In this document: piece after piece, positions 15,353-24,400 of the stretch
How the letters are laid out: every line of letters starts with the position of its first letter
Numbering within the stretch: the stretch's first letter is position 1
Source of the DNA: Verrucomicrobium sp. BvORR106
Lineage (GTDB): Bacteria > Verrucomicrobiota > Verrucomicrobiia > Verrucomicrobiales > Verrucomicrobiaceae
DNA length: 64,000 nt
NCBI RefSeq assembly: GCF_000739655.1
Contig: NZ_BATR01000112.1
Span: 62,001-126,000, forward strand
Reading direction: 5' to 3'
The notes under the pieces: model-generated
What the model was told of the DNA's origin: nothing
Database searches by the model: none
Seen by the model: only the letters and a program-made list of their open reading frames with translations
Made by a program: the position numbers and the translations under genes

Positions 15353-16957
15353 ATGACCGACTCGCCGGAAACGAATGGCAACCCTGGGATCAATCTTTCG
15401 GGTCGGGCCGCAGACTGGCCGGAGGCGCTGGTCAGGCATCTTGAATCTCAAGTGTTGATCGAATACTTCCGGTCGAGCCGATGGTTCGGGGGCAAACGAC
15501 GGGCGGTGCAGCAAGTGCGGCTGACCTGTGAGGTGCCGGGACCGTGGCCAGCAGAGACCCGCTTCTTCCTTGCTGAGGTCGTGTATGCGGACTTTGAAAG
15601 GGAAATGTACCTGATGCCCCTGGCGGTGGTGTCGAAGGTGCGGCTTGAACATGAGGTGGAGGGCCGGCCGGCTACAATGGTGACTGAGGTGGGGTCGGAC
15701 GACTTCGTGGTCGATGCCCTGGGTCTCCCAGCCTTTCGCGCTGCCTTACTGGCGGTTCTGAACGGGGCAGGGGGCGTCGATGGCGGCCTGTGGCCTGCCG
15801 GCGAGGGTCTGGCGACTGTCTTGGCGAAAGGCGGCGAGGAGAGCCGGCTCATGAGCGTGGAGCAATCCAATGCCTCGATCGCAGTGGGATCCCGGCTCTG
15901 GCTCAAGGTGTATCGCAAACTGGAGCCTGGGCTGCAGGTGGAAGTCGAGATGATGGATTACCTGCACCAGTCGGGTGCCTTTCCTCATGTTCCACCCGTT
16001 CACGGCAGTCTCAAGCTGACGTCGGAGCAGGGAGATTCCACTGTGGCCGTCCTCATGGAAAAGGTGGGCCATGTTGGCGATGGCTGGGCCTCGGCGCTGA
16101 CCTGCCTGGCCGCAGGATTCGACGAGTTGATGGCCAGTGATGCCGCAAGAGCCGCGAAGACGGAGCGGGCATTCCCCTTGCCGATGCGGCGGTTCCTGGC
16201 CCGCGCCCGACAACTGGGGGGACGGACGGGGGAGCTGCATGGAGCTCTGGCGGTGAGCGGAACTGGGAATCAAGCATTCACTCCAGAACCTTGGACCGCA
16301 GAAGACACGCTGGAATTGCAGGAGACCACCCATCTGACGGTGACAAGGCTCCTCGCGAGCCTTGAAGATGGAGCCACCAGTTTGCCAGAAGAATGGGCCC
16401 CCCTGGTTCACGAAGTTTTGGCGGGACGAGAAGCTCTGTTGGGAATCTTGGATCGCCCGGCGGCCGCTTTGGTTGGGGGGCAGAAGATTCGCATCCATGG
16501 GGACCTGCACCTCGCGCAGGTTCTGGACATGGCGGAGGACTTTGTCTTCATCGACTTCGAAGGGGAGCCAGTCCTGACGATGATCGAGAGGAGGGGTAAA
16601 CGTCTGCCTCTAAAGGATGTGGCAGGCATGTTGCGCTCCTTCCACTATGCCGCGGCAGCCGCGCTAAAAGGGCGTCCGTGCGAGGAGCGGGCGATGTTGA
16701 GTGAGGTGGCGGAGGCGTGGGCCGCCGAGGCTGGCCGGGCGTTTCTCGCGGGATACCGGGAGGCCACTTGCGGGGCGAATTTTCTTCCAGAATCGTCGCT
16801 AGCTTTTGATGCCCAATTGGCGATCCTCCTGCTCGAGAAGGCGGCGGCGGAGGTCCAGTATGAATTGAGCTACCGTCCCTTCTGGGCAGACATCCCATTG
16901 CGGGCGGTCTGTAGTTTGATAAATCCAGACGAAACCGCGCTCTCGAACTCGTTGTGA
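15353..16957 (+). CDS. Maltokinase-like aminoglycoside-phosphotransferase family protein
   Basis: A 534-residue cytoplasmic kinase related to maltokinase, which makes maltose 1-phosphate for glycogen synthesis. LIEYFRSSRWFGGKRR near the N-terminus is the typical maltokinase cap segment. The kinase core shows LWLKVYRKLEPG, the catalytic HGDLHLAQVLD at 382-392, and the metal-binding FIDFEGEP with Asp401. In many bacteria this kinase is fused or linked to trehalose synthase; here neither trehalose synthase nor GlgE adjoins it. The ATG at 15353 is chosen as the last start before the conserved part; an earlier ATG at 15272 would add 27 residues without similarity. The amidase gene follows 53 bases downstream. 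Confidence 0.82.
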   Translation: MTDSPETNGNPGINLSGRAADWPEALVRHLESQVLIEYFRSSRWFGGKRRAVQQVRLTCEVPGPWPAETRFFLAEVVYADFEREMYLMPLAVVSKVRLEHEVEGRPATMVTEVGSDDFVVDALGLPAFRAALLAVLNGAGGVDGGLWPAGEGLATVLAKGGEESRLMSVEQSNASIAVGSRLWLKVYRKLEPGLQVEVEMMDYLHQSGAFPHVPPVHGSLKLTSEQGDSTVAVLMEKVGHVGDGWASALTCLAAGFDELMASDAARAAKTERAFPLPMRRFLARARQLGGRTGELHGALAVSGTGNQAFTPEPWTAEDTLELQETTHLTVTRLLASLEDGATSLPEEWAPLVHEVLAGREALLGILDRPAAALVGGQKIRIHGDLHLAQVLDMAEDFVFIDFEGEPVLTMIERRGKRLPLKDVAGMLRSFHYAAAAALKGRPCEERAMLSEVAEAWAAEAGRAFLAGYREATCGANFLPESSLAFDAQLAILLLEKAAAEVQYELSYRPFWADIPLRAVCSLINPDETALSNSL

Positions 16958-17010
16958 GTCAACACCGTGGCAGCTCTCTGCCCGGCGTAGGCATTGAACA
17001 AATCTACATC

Positions 17011-18288
17011 ATGCGCCCCAAGCTCTTTGTATTCGGGTTGGTCTTTGCAGTGGCAACGTCAAGCAGCCTCACCAGCTGCAAAAGCCCCGTCAAGAAGCTG
17101 AGGGGAGACCGAGCCTTCATCACGTACCGGCCTCCGCCTGAGGGCTCTGACTATGTCAAGGTAGCGGTCAAAGACCTGATCGACGTCAAAGGCGAGGTCA
17201 CCACCGCTGGCTCTGAGTACCTCTACAAACACGCGGCTCCGGCTGAACATGACGCGGCTTGTCTGGGCCCTGTGCGGCAGAGAAATGTCTGGATCGTGGG
17301 AAAGACAAATCTCAACGAACTGGCGCTGGGAGCGACAGGTATCAATCACTACTTTGGCACGCCTAAGAACCGGCTGACCGGCCAGCGCCGGCTCATGCCA
17401 GGAGGCTCCTCCAGTGGATCAGCTGTGGCGGTGGCCAATGGCAAGGCGGACATCGCGATCGGCACCGACACGGCGGGTTCCATCCGCACTCCCTCCGCGT
17501 GCTGTGGTGTTTTCGGTTTGAAAACGACAAAAGGCCTCATCTCCCTGAAAGGGGTGCACCCGATCTCTCCCAAAAACCTGGATACCGTGGGGCCAATGGC
17601 CAAGAGTATCCCCAAGCTGGTGGAGGGCATGGACCTGCTCAAGCCGGGATCGGCGGCCGCGTATGCGGAGCAGGTGGCGGATCAACCCAGCGGCAGAGGC
17701 ATTCGGGTGGGGCGTCTGTACGTTCCGGGCACAGACAAGGCCGTGGACGATGCGGTGGACCGTGCCCTGACCGACGCGGGATTTAAGATTGTCCGGCTGA
17801 ACAAGGCCTTCGAGGAGGCATGGGATCAGGCCCAGACCCACGGCAACACGATTGCGGTGGCAGAGGGGTATGAGAGTGACAAGGATTTCCTCGACAAACG
17901 GGGTGTTTCTTCCGCGACTAAGGCGGCCCTGTTACTCGGGGATCTGAAGCATGACCGCCGGAGCTATGATGATGCTCTGGCTTGGAAATCGACATGGCAA
18001 CGCACCCTGAATCGAAAATTTTTGCAGGTCGATTTCATCGCTTTGCCCACTTTGAAGGGGCCGCCGCTGCGAATTCCGTTCATCGGGAAGTCGGCCGTGT
18101 TTGAGGCGCTCGTCCTTGGCTATCAGAACACAGTGCCAGTGAATTACGCCGGAAATCCGGCGGTAGCCATTCCCATACCGCTTGAGAACAAACGGATTCC
18201 GGTCACGAGTCTTCAGCTAATCGGGCCGAAAAATAGTGAAGCAAAGCTTTTGAACGCCGCCAGAATCGTTGCGTCCAAGAGCGCATGA
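17011..18288 (+). CDS. Amidase-signature lipoprotein
   Basis: A 425-residue amidase-signature hydrolase, about the family length or slightly short. The leader MRPKLFVFGLVFAVATSSS is followed by LTSCKS, a lipobox, so the protein is probably membrane-anchored. The Ser-cisSer-Lys triad is present: Lys in VAVKDLIDVKG, the glycine/serine loop PGGSSSGSAVAVA, and the nucleophile Ser in GTDTAGSIRTPSACCG. Substrate cannot be predicted; relatives hydrolyse amides of aryl, acyl or amino-acid type. The start at 17011 gives the lipoprotein leader; an earlier frame opening at 16954 overlaps the maltokinase stop. Its stop overlaps the start of the TPR gene (ATGATG), so the two are translationally coupled. 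Confidence 0.85.
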   Translation: MRPKLFVFGLVFAVATSSSLTSCKSPVKKLRGDRAFITYRPPPEGSDYVKVAVKDLIDVKGEVTTAGSEYLYKHAAPAEHDAACLGPVRQRNVWIVGKTNLNELALGATGINHYFGTPKNRLTGQRRLMPGGSSSGSAVAVANGKADIAIGTDTAGSIRTPSACCGVFGLKTTKGLISLKGVHPISPKNLDTVGPMAKSIPKLVEGMDLLKPGSAAAYAEQVADQPSGRGIRVGRLYVPGTDKAVDDAVDRALTDAGFKIVRLNKAFEEAWDQAQTHGNTIAVAEGYESDKDFLDKRGVSSATKAALLLGDLKHDRRSYDDALAWKSTWQRTLNRKFLQVDFIALPTLKGPPLRIPFIGKSAVFEALVLGYQNTVPVNYAGNPAVAIPIPLENKRIPVTSLQLIGPKNSEAKLLNAARIVASKSA

Positions 18289-19070
18289 TGTGCCTTCCCC
18301 CTTACCGCCTTGGCAATCGTGCTGGGGTCCTTCTTACGTCGGCCCTGCTGCTTGCCGGGGCCTGTGTTCAGGCTGAATCTCCTGAGCAGCTCATGAAAGA
18401 AGCTGATGCTCACGACACGAGGCTGGAAGCCTCGCAGGCGCTGGAAGACTACCTGAAGCTTGAGCAGCTGGAACCAAACAATGCGGACGTGCTGGTGCGA
18501 ATCGCCCGCCAGTACCGGCATCTGATGGCGGACGCCAAGTCCTCGGGCGAGAAGCAGCGACTCGGGGCCACTGCCCTGGAATACGGTCGGCGGGCCGCGG
18601 CCATCGCTCCAATGAACTCGGATGCCCAGCTCTCCTGTGCGATCAGCTACGGCAAGATGCTTCCCCTGCAGAGCAACAAGGAGCAGGTCGCCTGTTCGAA
18701 GTTGATCAAGGAAGGGGCGGAGAAGGCCATCAAACTGAACTCCAACAATGACCTGGCCTGGCACATCTTGGGCCGTTGGCATCGTGGGGTGGCCAGTGTG
18801 GGGGCGGTCAAGAAGGCGCTGGCTTCCATGATCTACGACAAGCTGCCCGACGCGACCAATGAGGAAGCTGCAGAGTGCCTGGAAAAGGCCGTCAAACTCA
18901 ACCCCAACCGCTTGATGCACCAGATCGAGCTGGGCCGCACCTACGCCCAGATGGGGCGCACGGAAGATGCCCGCCGCTGCTTGAAGAAGGGGCTGGCCAT
19001 GCCTACTCTGGAGAAGGATGACGCCGCCATGAAGGAAGCCGGACGGGAAACCCTGGCATCCTTGAACTAG
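18285..19070 (+). CDS. Exported TPR-repeat protein
   Basis: A 261-residue exported protein with a signal peptide (ALLLAGACVQAESPEQL) and several tetratricopeptide repeats. The repeats include YLKLEQLEPNNADVLVRIA, AIKLNSNNDLAWHILGRWH and AVKLNPNRLMHQIELGRTY. The arrangement, and the WHILGRWH motif, resemble the RMDN (regulator of microtubule dynamics) type of TPR protein found in bacteria and eukaryotes. It overlaps the amidase stop by four bases and probably works with that lipoprotein in the periplasm as a scaffold. Either ATG at 18285 or 18288 can serve as the start. It converges on the asparagine synthase gene, with a strong hairpin between them. Confidence 0.85.
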   Translation: MMCLPPYRLGNRAGVLLTSALLLAGACVQAESPEQLMKEADAHDTRLEASQALEDYLKLEQLEPNNADVLVRIARQYRHLMADAKSSGEKQRLGATALEYGRRAAAIAPMNSDAQLSCAISYGKMLPLQSNKEQVACSKLIKEGAEKAIKLNSNNDLAWHILGRWHRGVASVGAVKKALASMIYDKLPDATNEEAAECLEKAVKLNPNRLMHQIELGRTYAQMGRTEDARRCLKKGLAMPTLEKDDAAMKEAGRETLASLN

Positions 19071-19104
19071 CTGATTCTTTTCAGTTTCAACCCCCAAAAC
19101 CTAC

Positions 19105-19144
19105 TCCGGGGCCTGTCGTTCGCGTATGCGGGTGGCAGGCCCCG
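19105..19144. terminator. Bidirectional hairpin between convergent TPR and asparagine synthase genes
   Basis: A perfect 10-base GC-rich stem, CCGGGGCCTG and CAGGCCCCGG, is separated by 20 bases. It sits in the 89-base gap between two converging genes, the usual place for a shared terminator. Neither side has a clear T run. Confidence 0.55.
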
Positions 19145-19159
19145 GTGGCGTTTGGTCGG

Positions 19160-21163
19160 TCAGTGAGTGGTCACTGGTGGCAGACCCTGCTCAGCTGGCG
19201 GTACGATGGCGGTCCAGTCAGGCAGGCTGCACAAAGAGCTGTCGATGTACAAGTGATGCCACAGCTGTGTGGACACCACTGCGGCGAGGCCCATTTCCAC
19301 CGAAAGTCGCGGCATGGATCCTTCCCGCAGATTCTGATAGGATTTGCGCCATTGGCTCACGGCCGCAGCGTCGAAATAACCGCTGCGGTTCAGAGACTCC
19401 TCACTCAGCAGTTCGTTGATGAACTCCGGAGAGGGGTCGAGATGGAAGCTGTCGAGCGGAGCGCGGAAGATGACCTTGCCCCGTTTGTAGACAGAAGGCG
19501 GTACCCACCGCTCGGCCAGCAGACGGAGGATGTGCTTGTCCCGGAAGCCGTTGAGCTTCCACTTCGGATGAAGCTTGGAGGTGAAGTCGAACACCTCCTC
19601 ATCCAGAAACGGATACCGGACTTCGACAGAGGAGTGCATGGCGACACGGTCGCCCTTTGCCTGAAGCAGATGCCCTGCGAGCGTGACCCGGCCGGCCATC
19701 CAGACCCCGCGATTGGCGGGGGCCCACCGCTTGGCCCTGGTCAGGTCCATCTGGAGGGATTCCCAAGGCTCAATCGTGTCCAGCATGGGGCGCATGGCCT
19801 CGCTGTAGAAGCGGAACTTGGTGATGCTAAGCAGTCCGTATGAATCCACCCAGGCATTGGGGCCACCGATCACGTCCTCGATCTGCCGGCGGATGGCGCG
19901 GGAGTACTGGGGGACCTTGTTCATCCGCAAGTAACCGCGACGCATCCAATCACTGAGGCGGACGTTGGGCAGCACGTCCAGGTACCCCAGCACCTTGGAA
20001 AGTTTGTACCAGGGATAACCCATGAGCCACTCATCCGCGCCTTCTCCCGTCAGCACCACTTTCTGACCGCTGGCGTTGACCTTTTGAGCGAGTTGGAGCA
20101 GGGCTGCACAGGAGGTGTCAATGACGGGAGCTTCTGCCGCCTGAATAAGTCGGGGATAAGTGTTGAGGATATCCTCTGTTCGGAAGTTCTGAACTATGGG
20201 AGGAGGCGCGCCAATGTGACGGGCCACCATGCTGGCAGCATCGAGTTCGTCCAGCTCGGGATGGTCGACGCGGACCGTGTAGGTGTGCACGTTCTTGCCA
20301 TGCAGATGACAGGCCAGAGCCAGGATCATGCTGGAATCCACCCCGCCGGAGAGATAGGAGCCGACGGGCACATCCGCCCGCAGTCGCATGCCGACCGCGT
20401 GGAGTAAAGTTTTCTCGAAGCGATCTACAAGGTCTTTCTCGTTGCCATCCTCCTCCTGTCCCTGGTCGGGGAAATCCATCTTCCAGTAGGAGCGCTCGTC
20501 CAGGGTGGGGCCCGTGTTGGGACCTCCTGGTTGGATGCGCAGGTAGTGTGCCGGGGGCAGCATGCGCACCCCTTCGAAACAGGTGGTTGGTCCCGGGAGC
20601 GCTGCGAAGGTGAAAACTTGATCGATGCCCTTGCGATCAGGCCGGGCAGGTACCAGGCCGGAGGCCAGCAGGGCTTTGATTTCAGATGCGAAAAGCAGCC
20701 AGTCGCCCTGGCGGGTCCAGAAGAGGGGAGCAATGCCAAAGCGATCGCGCCCCAGAATCAGTTGCTTCTTCGAATCATCCCAAAGGGCAACAGAAAACTG
20801 CCCCCGTAGTTTTTCGAAGAAACCCTCTTGAAAATCTTCCCACATATGGGGAAGGATTTCGGTGTCGCAATGGGTGCGCAGCACATGGCCGCGCTCCGTC
20901 AGTTCCCTGCGTTTTTCAATGTGGTCAAACAGTTCACCATTGAACACAACATGAACGTTGCCCGACTCGTTCTTCATGGGCTGCTGGCCATCCGCCAGGC
21001 CCACGATGCTGAGCCTCCGGGAGGCCAGTCCGACGCCCGGGCGGATGAAGAATCCCTCTTCGTCCGGACCGCGATGCACGATCGCCCGGGCCATCCTGCG
21101 GAGAACCTCTTCTGGCACGGTCCGCTCACCGCTCAGATCCAGCATGCCTGCAATGCCACACAT
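19160..21163 (-). CDS. asnB: Asparagine synthase (glutamine-hydrolysing)
   Basis: A 667-residue class II amidotransferase. Cys2 of MCGIAGMLDL is the glutaminase nucleophile, and RRLSIVGLADGQQPM and VVFNGELFDH complete that domain (about 1-220). The synthetase domain shows the ATP loop SYLSGGVDSSMILA and VVLTGEGADEWLMGY. It is about 110 residues longer than E. coli AsnB and closer in size to the AsnO-like and surface-polysaccharide amidotransferases. That leaves room for a role beyond asparagine, such as amidating a secondary metabolite. It is divergent from the polyketide synthase gene across 240 bases of AT-rich DNA, so co-regulation is possible but not shown. Confidence 0.9.
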   Translation of the reverse strand: MCGIAGMLDLSGERTVPEEVLRRMARAIVHRGPDEEGFFIRPGVGLASRRLSIVGLADGQQPMKNESGNVHVVFNGELFDHIEKRRELTERGHVLRTHCDTEILPHMWEDFQEGFFEKLRGQFSVALWDDSKKQLILGRDRFGIAPLFWTRQGDWLLFASEIKALLASGLVPARPDRKGIDQVFTFAALPGPTTCFEGVRMLPPAHYLRIQPGGPNTGPTLDERSYWKMDFPDQGQEEDGNEKDLVDRFEKTLLHAVGMRLRADVPVGSYLSGGVDSSMILALACHLHGKNVHTYTVRVDHPELDELDAASMVARHIGAPPPIVQNFRTEDILNTYPRLIQAAEAPVIDTSCAALLQLAQKVNASGQKVVLTGEGADEWLMGYPWYKLSKVLGYLDVLPNVRLSDWMRRGYLRMNKVPQYSRAIRRQIEDVIGGPNAWVDSYGLLSITKFRFYSEAMRPMLDTIEPWESLQMDLTRAKRWAPANRGVWMAGRVTLAGHLLQAKGDRVAMHSSVEVRYPFLDEEVFDFTSKLHPKWKLNGFRDKHILRLLAERWVPPSVYKRGKVIFRAPLDSFHLDPSPEFINELLSEESLNRSGYFDAAAVSQWRKSYQNLREGSMPRLSVEMGLAAVVSTQLWHHLYIDSSLCSLPDWTAIVPPAEQGLPPVTTH

Positions 21164-21403
21164 AATCTTCGTATCGCTTTTGGATGACCTTTAGGACAGT
21201 CTTTTCTGTGAAAAACTGTTGCATTAAAAAAAGACAAAATGTTGGCAGGAAAAGCGCGACAAACCCCCTCACCGCGAATAGAAGGGGTTCAGTTTCTGCA
21301 TGGTTGCGGAATTTCGTTGAAAATCGTTCATGCTTCCCGAAGTGTAGATGTTCTCGTACAGCAGTAATTCAGTGATTCACGTATATTTGAAGACAATTCT
21401 TGT
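21164..21403. promoter_or_regulatory. Divergent promoter region between asnB and the PKS gene
   Basis: This 240-base interval separates two divergently transcribed genes and must hold both promoters. It is clearly richer in A and T than the coding DNA on both sides, notably at 21200-21240 and 21340-21400. I see no unambiguous -35/-10 pair and no strong ribosome site before the PKS ATG at 21404. Confidence 0.45.
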
Positions 21404-24400
21404 ATGAACAAAGAAGGAATTGCCATCGTTGGTGTCGGATGCCGCTTCCCCGGAAAGGTCGCGGACATGGAGTCCTACTGGAAGCTGCTTGCCGAAGGCC
21501 GTGAGGCCGTTGGTGAAGTTCCTGCAGACCGGTGGAATTTGGAACGTTACTACGATGCGGAGGCCGGGATTCTCGGCAAGTCGATCGCCAGCCGGGGTGG
21601 GTTCGTGGAATCACTCGAGCAGTTCGATCCCCAGTTCTTTGGTATTTCCCCACGTGAGGCTCCGTTTGTGGACCCGCAGCACCGCCTGCTGCTGGAGACT
21701 GCCTGGGAGGCGATTGAAGACGCCGGTCTGGTGCTGGACTTTGAGAAGGGCACCGATCTTGCCGTGTACGTGGGCATCTCCCACAACGACTACCAGATCA
21801 TCCAGGCCTCCCCGTATGATTCCTCGGGCATCAGCCCTCATACGGCCACGGGCAGTGCGCACAGCATTGCGGCCAACCGTATCTCTTACTGTCTCAATCT
21901 TACTGGCCCCAGTGTGGCCATGGACACCGCGTGCTCCTCTGCACTCACGGCCGTGCATGCGGCATGTGAGCACATCTGGAGCGGACGTGGTGAAGTCGCC
22001 CTCGCGGGCGGCGTGACCATCATGATCAACCCTGGTGGGTTCATCGGGTTCTCTCAAGCGTCGATGTTGTCACCTGATGGTCGTTGCAAAGCGTTCGATG
22101 CTTCTGCGAACGGCTTTGTGCGTGGTGAAGGCGCTGGCATGGTCTTGCTGAAGCCGCTTTCGAAAGCGATTGCCGATGGCGACCCCATCCATGGCGTCGT
22201 GGTGGGCACCTCTATCAACCAGGATGGTCACACCAATGGTATCTCCCTGCCCAGCCCTGAGGCTCAGGCCCGGTTGGTGCGTGATGCCTGCCGTGATGCC
22301 GGTGTTGATCCTTCGAAGATCGGTTTTGTCGAAGCACATGGTACGGGCACGGCAGTGGGCGATCCGATCGAGGCCACCGCGCTGGCGGAAGCTCTCTGTG
22401 CCGGCCGTGCATCGGATGATCCGCTGCCAATTGGTTCGGTGAAGACCAATCTTGGGCACCTGGAGACCGCCGCAGGGGTGGCCGGGCTTCTGAAGGCGCT
22501 GCTGGTGCTGAAGCACCACCAGATCCCGCCGAGCCTGCATTTTGAAACTCCCAGCCCGCACATTGATTTCCCGGGCCTGAAGCTTCGCGTTCCGACCTCA
22601 CTGGAGCCGTTCCCGGCGATCGATGGTGAGCGCCTGGTCGGGGTGAACTCCTTCGGGTTCGGTGGTGCCAACGCTCACGTGATCGTGTCTGAGGCTCCCG
22701 CACGTCCGCAGCCGGACGGTCCGGTGCTGGCAGATGGCCGCGCCTGGCCGCTTGTGCTTTCCGCCCGTTCGGAAGAAGCGTTGCGTGGCAACGCGGGTCG
22801 CATCGCCGACTGGCTGGAAGCCCGCTCCAACGCGAATGGCAGTACACCTTTGTTGCCGGACCTGACTTACACCCTCGGGGCCCGTCGCAACCATCACCAG
22901 TATCGCATGACGCTGGTGTCCCAAACGATGCCTGAGGCGATCGAAGAACTGCGGGCCTATGCCGCAGGCACTCCGGGGCCGAAAGTGCAGGAGGCCTTCA
23001 CTCCGCGTCCGGAGCAGGCTCCCAAGGTGGGTTTTGTGATGAGTGGTCAAGGACCCCAGTGGTGGGGCATGGGCCGTGAACTGATGAAGCATGAGCCGGT
23101 GTTCCGCGCCACGATGGAGCGCTGCGCCGAGGCCATGAAGCCTTGGGCCCGGTTCTCCCTGCTTGAGGAGCTGGCCCGCACCGAAGATACGTCCCAAGTG
23201 GCCCGTACCGAGGTGGGGCAGCCGGCGATCTTCGCCATGCAGGTGTCTCTTGCTGCCCTCTGGCAGTCCTGGGGTGTGAAGCCCGCCGCCGTTGTCGGGC
23301 ACAGTGTGGGTGAAGTGGCAGCTGCCTGCGTGGCTGGCATCTTCAGCATCGAAGAAGGCGCTCGCATCATCGTGCAGCGCGCCCGCTTCATGGAAGACTG
23401 CGCCCGTGGTGAAGGCACTATGCTGGCCGTGGGGCTTGCCGAAGAGGAAGCCCGCGCCGTCATCGCACGTCATGATCGCACCGTGAGCATCGCGGCCTTC
23501 AACGGCCCGCGCTCCCTCACCATGGCGGGGTCGCGTGTCTCCCTGGAGGCCATCCAGTCTGAACTTGATAGCCAGGGCGTGTTTGCCCGGCTTGTGAAAG
23601 TGGACCATCCCTTCCACCACGCGCTCATGCAACCTGCCGCAGATGCCCTGGTGGCTGCGCTGGCGGAGATGAAGCCTCTGGCGGACACGATCCCGTTCTT
23701 CAGTACGGTGACAGGTGAGCGCTGCGCCGGTGAATCCTGTGATGCGGCCCACTGGGGTCGTGGCATCCGCCAGCCGGTGCTTTTTGCCCCGGCAGTGAAC
23801 GCCCTCGCCGACTACGGTGTGGACGTCTGGCTGGAGATCAGTGCGCATCCCGCGCTGGCCCACTCGATCCAGGAGTGCCTCACCGCACGCGGAGTCAAGG
23901 CTCCGGTTCTTTCCTCGATCCGCCGTGAACGCGAGCATGAGACCATGCTTGAGACGGTGACCAATCTGCACCGCAATGCGGTGGAGGCGGACTTCACTGC
24001 CATCACCCCGTCCCGCCGTCAGTTGCCGCTGCCTGCTTATGCATGGGATCGCAGCCGTTGGTGGAGTGAGTCTCCGGACTGGAAAGAAGGTCGTCTTGGC
24101 AAGGGTGGCCGTGGTCTGCTGGACACGCGTCTGCCACGGGCGACCCCGACCTGGTCAGCCCGCCTGGATTCCCGCCACATGTCCTTCTTGAAGGACCACA
24201 AGGTGGAAAGTCACGTCATCTTCCCCGCAGCGGGTTTTGTGGAGCTGGTCCTGGAAGCAGGGGTGCAGCTCTTTGAAGGCCGCCCCTTTGCTGTTGAGGA
24301 CTTTGAGATCCGCAAGCCGCTCATCCTGCCGGAAAACCCGTCCAGCATCCAGCTGGAGGTGACCTACGAGAGCAACGAGCGCACGTTCACGATCCAGAGC

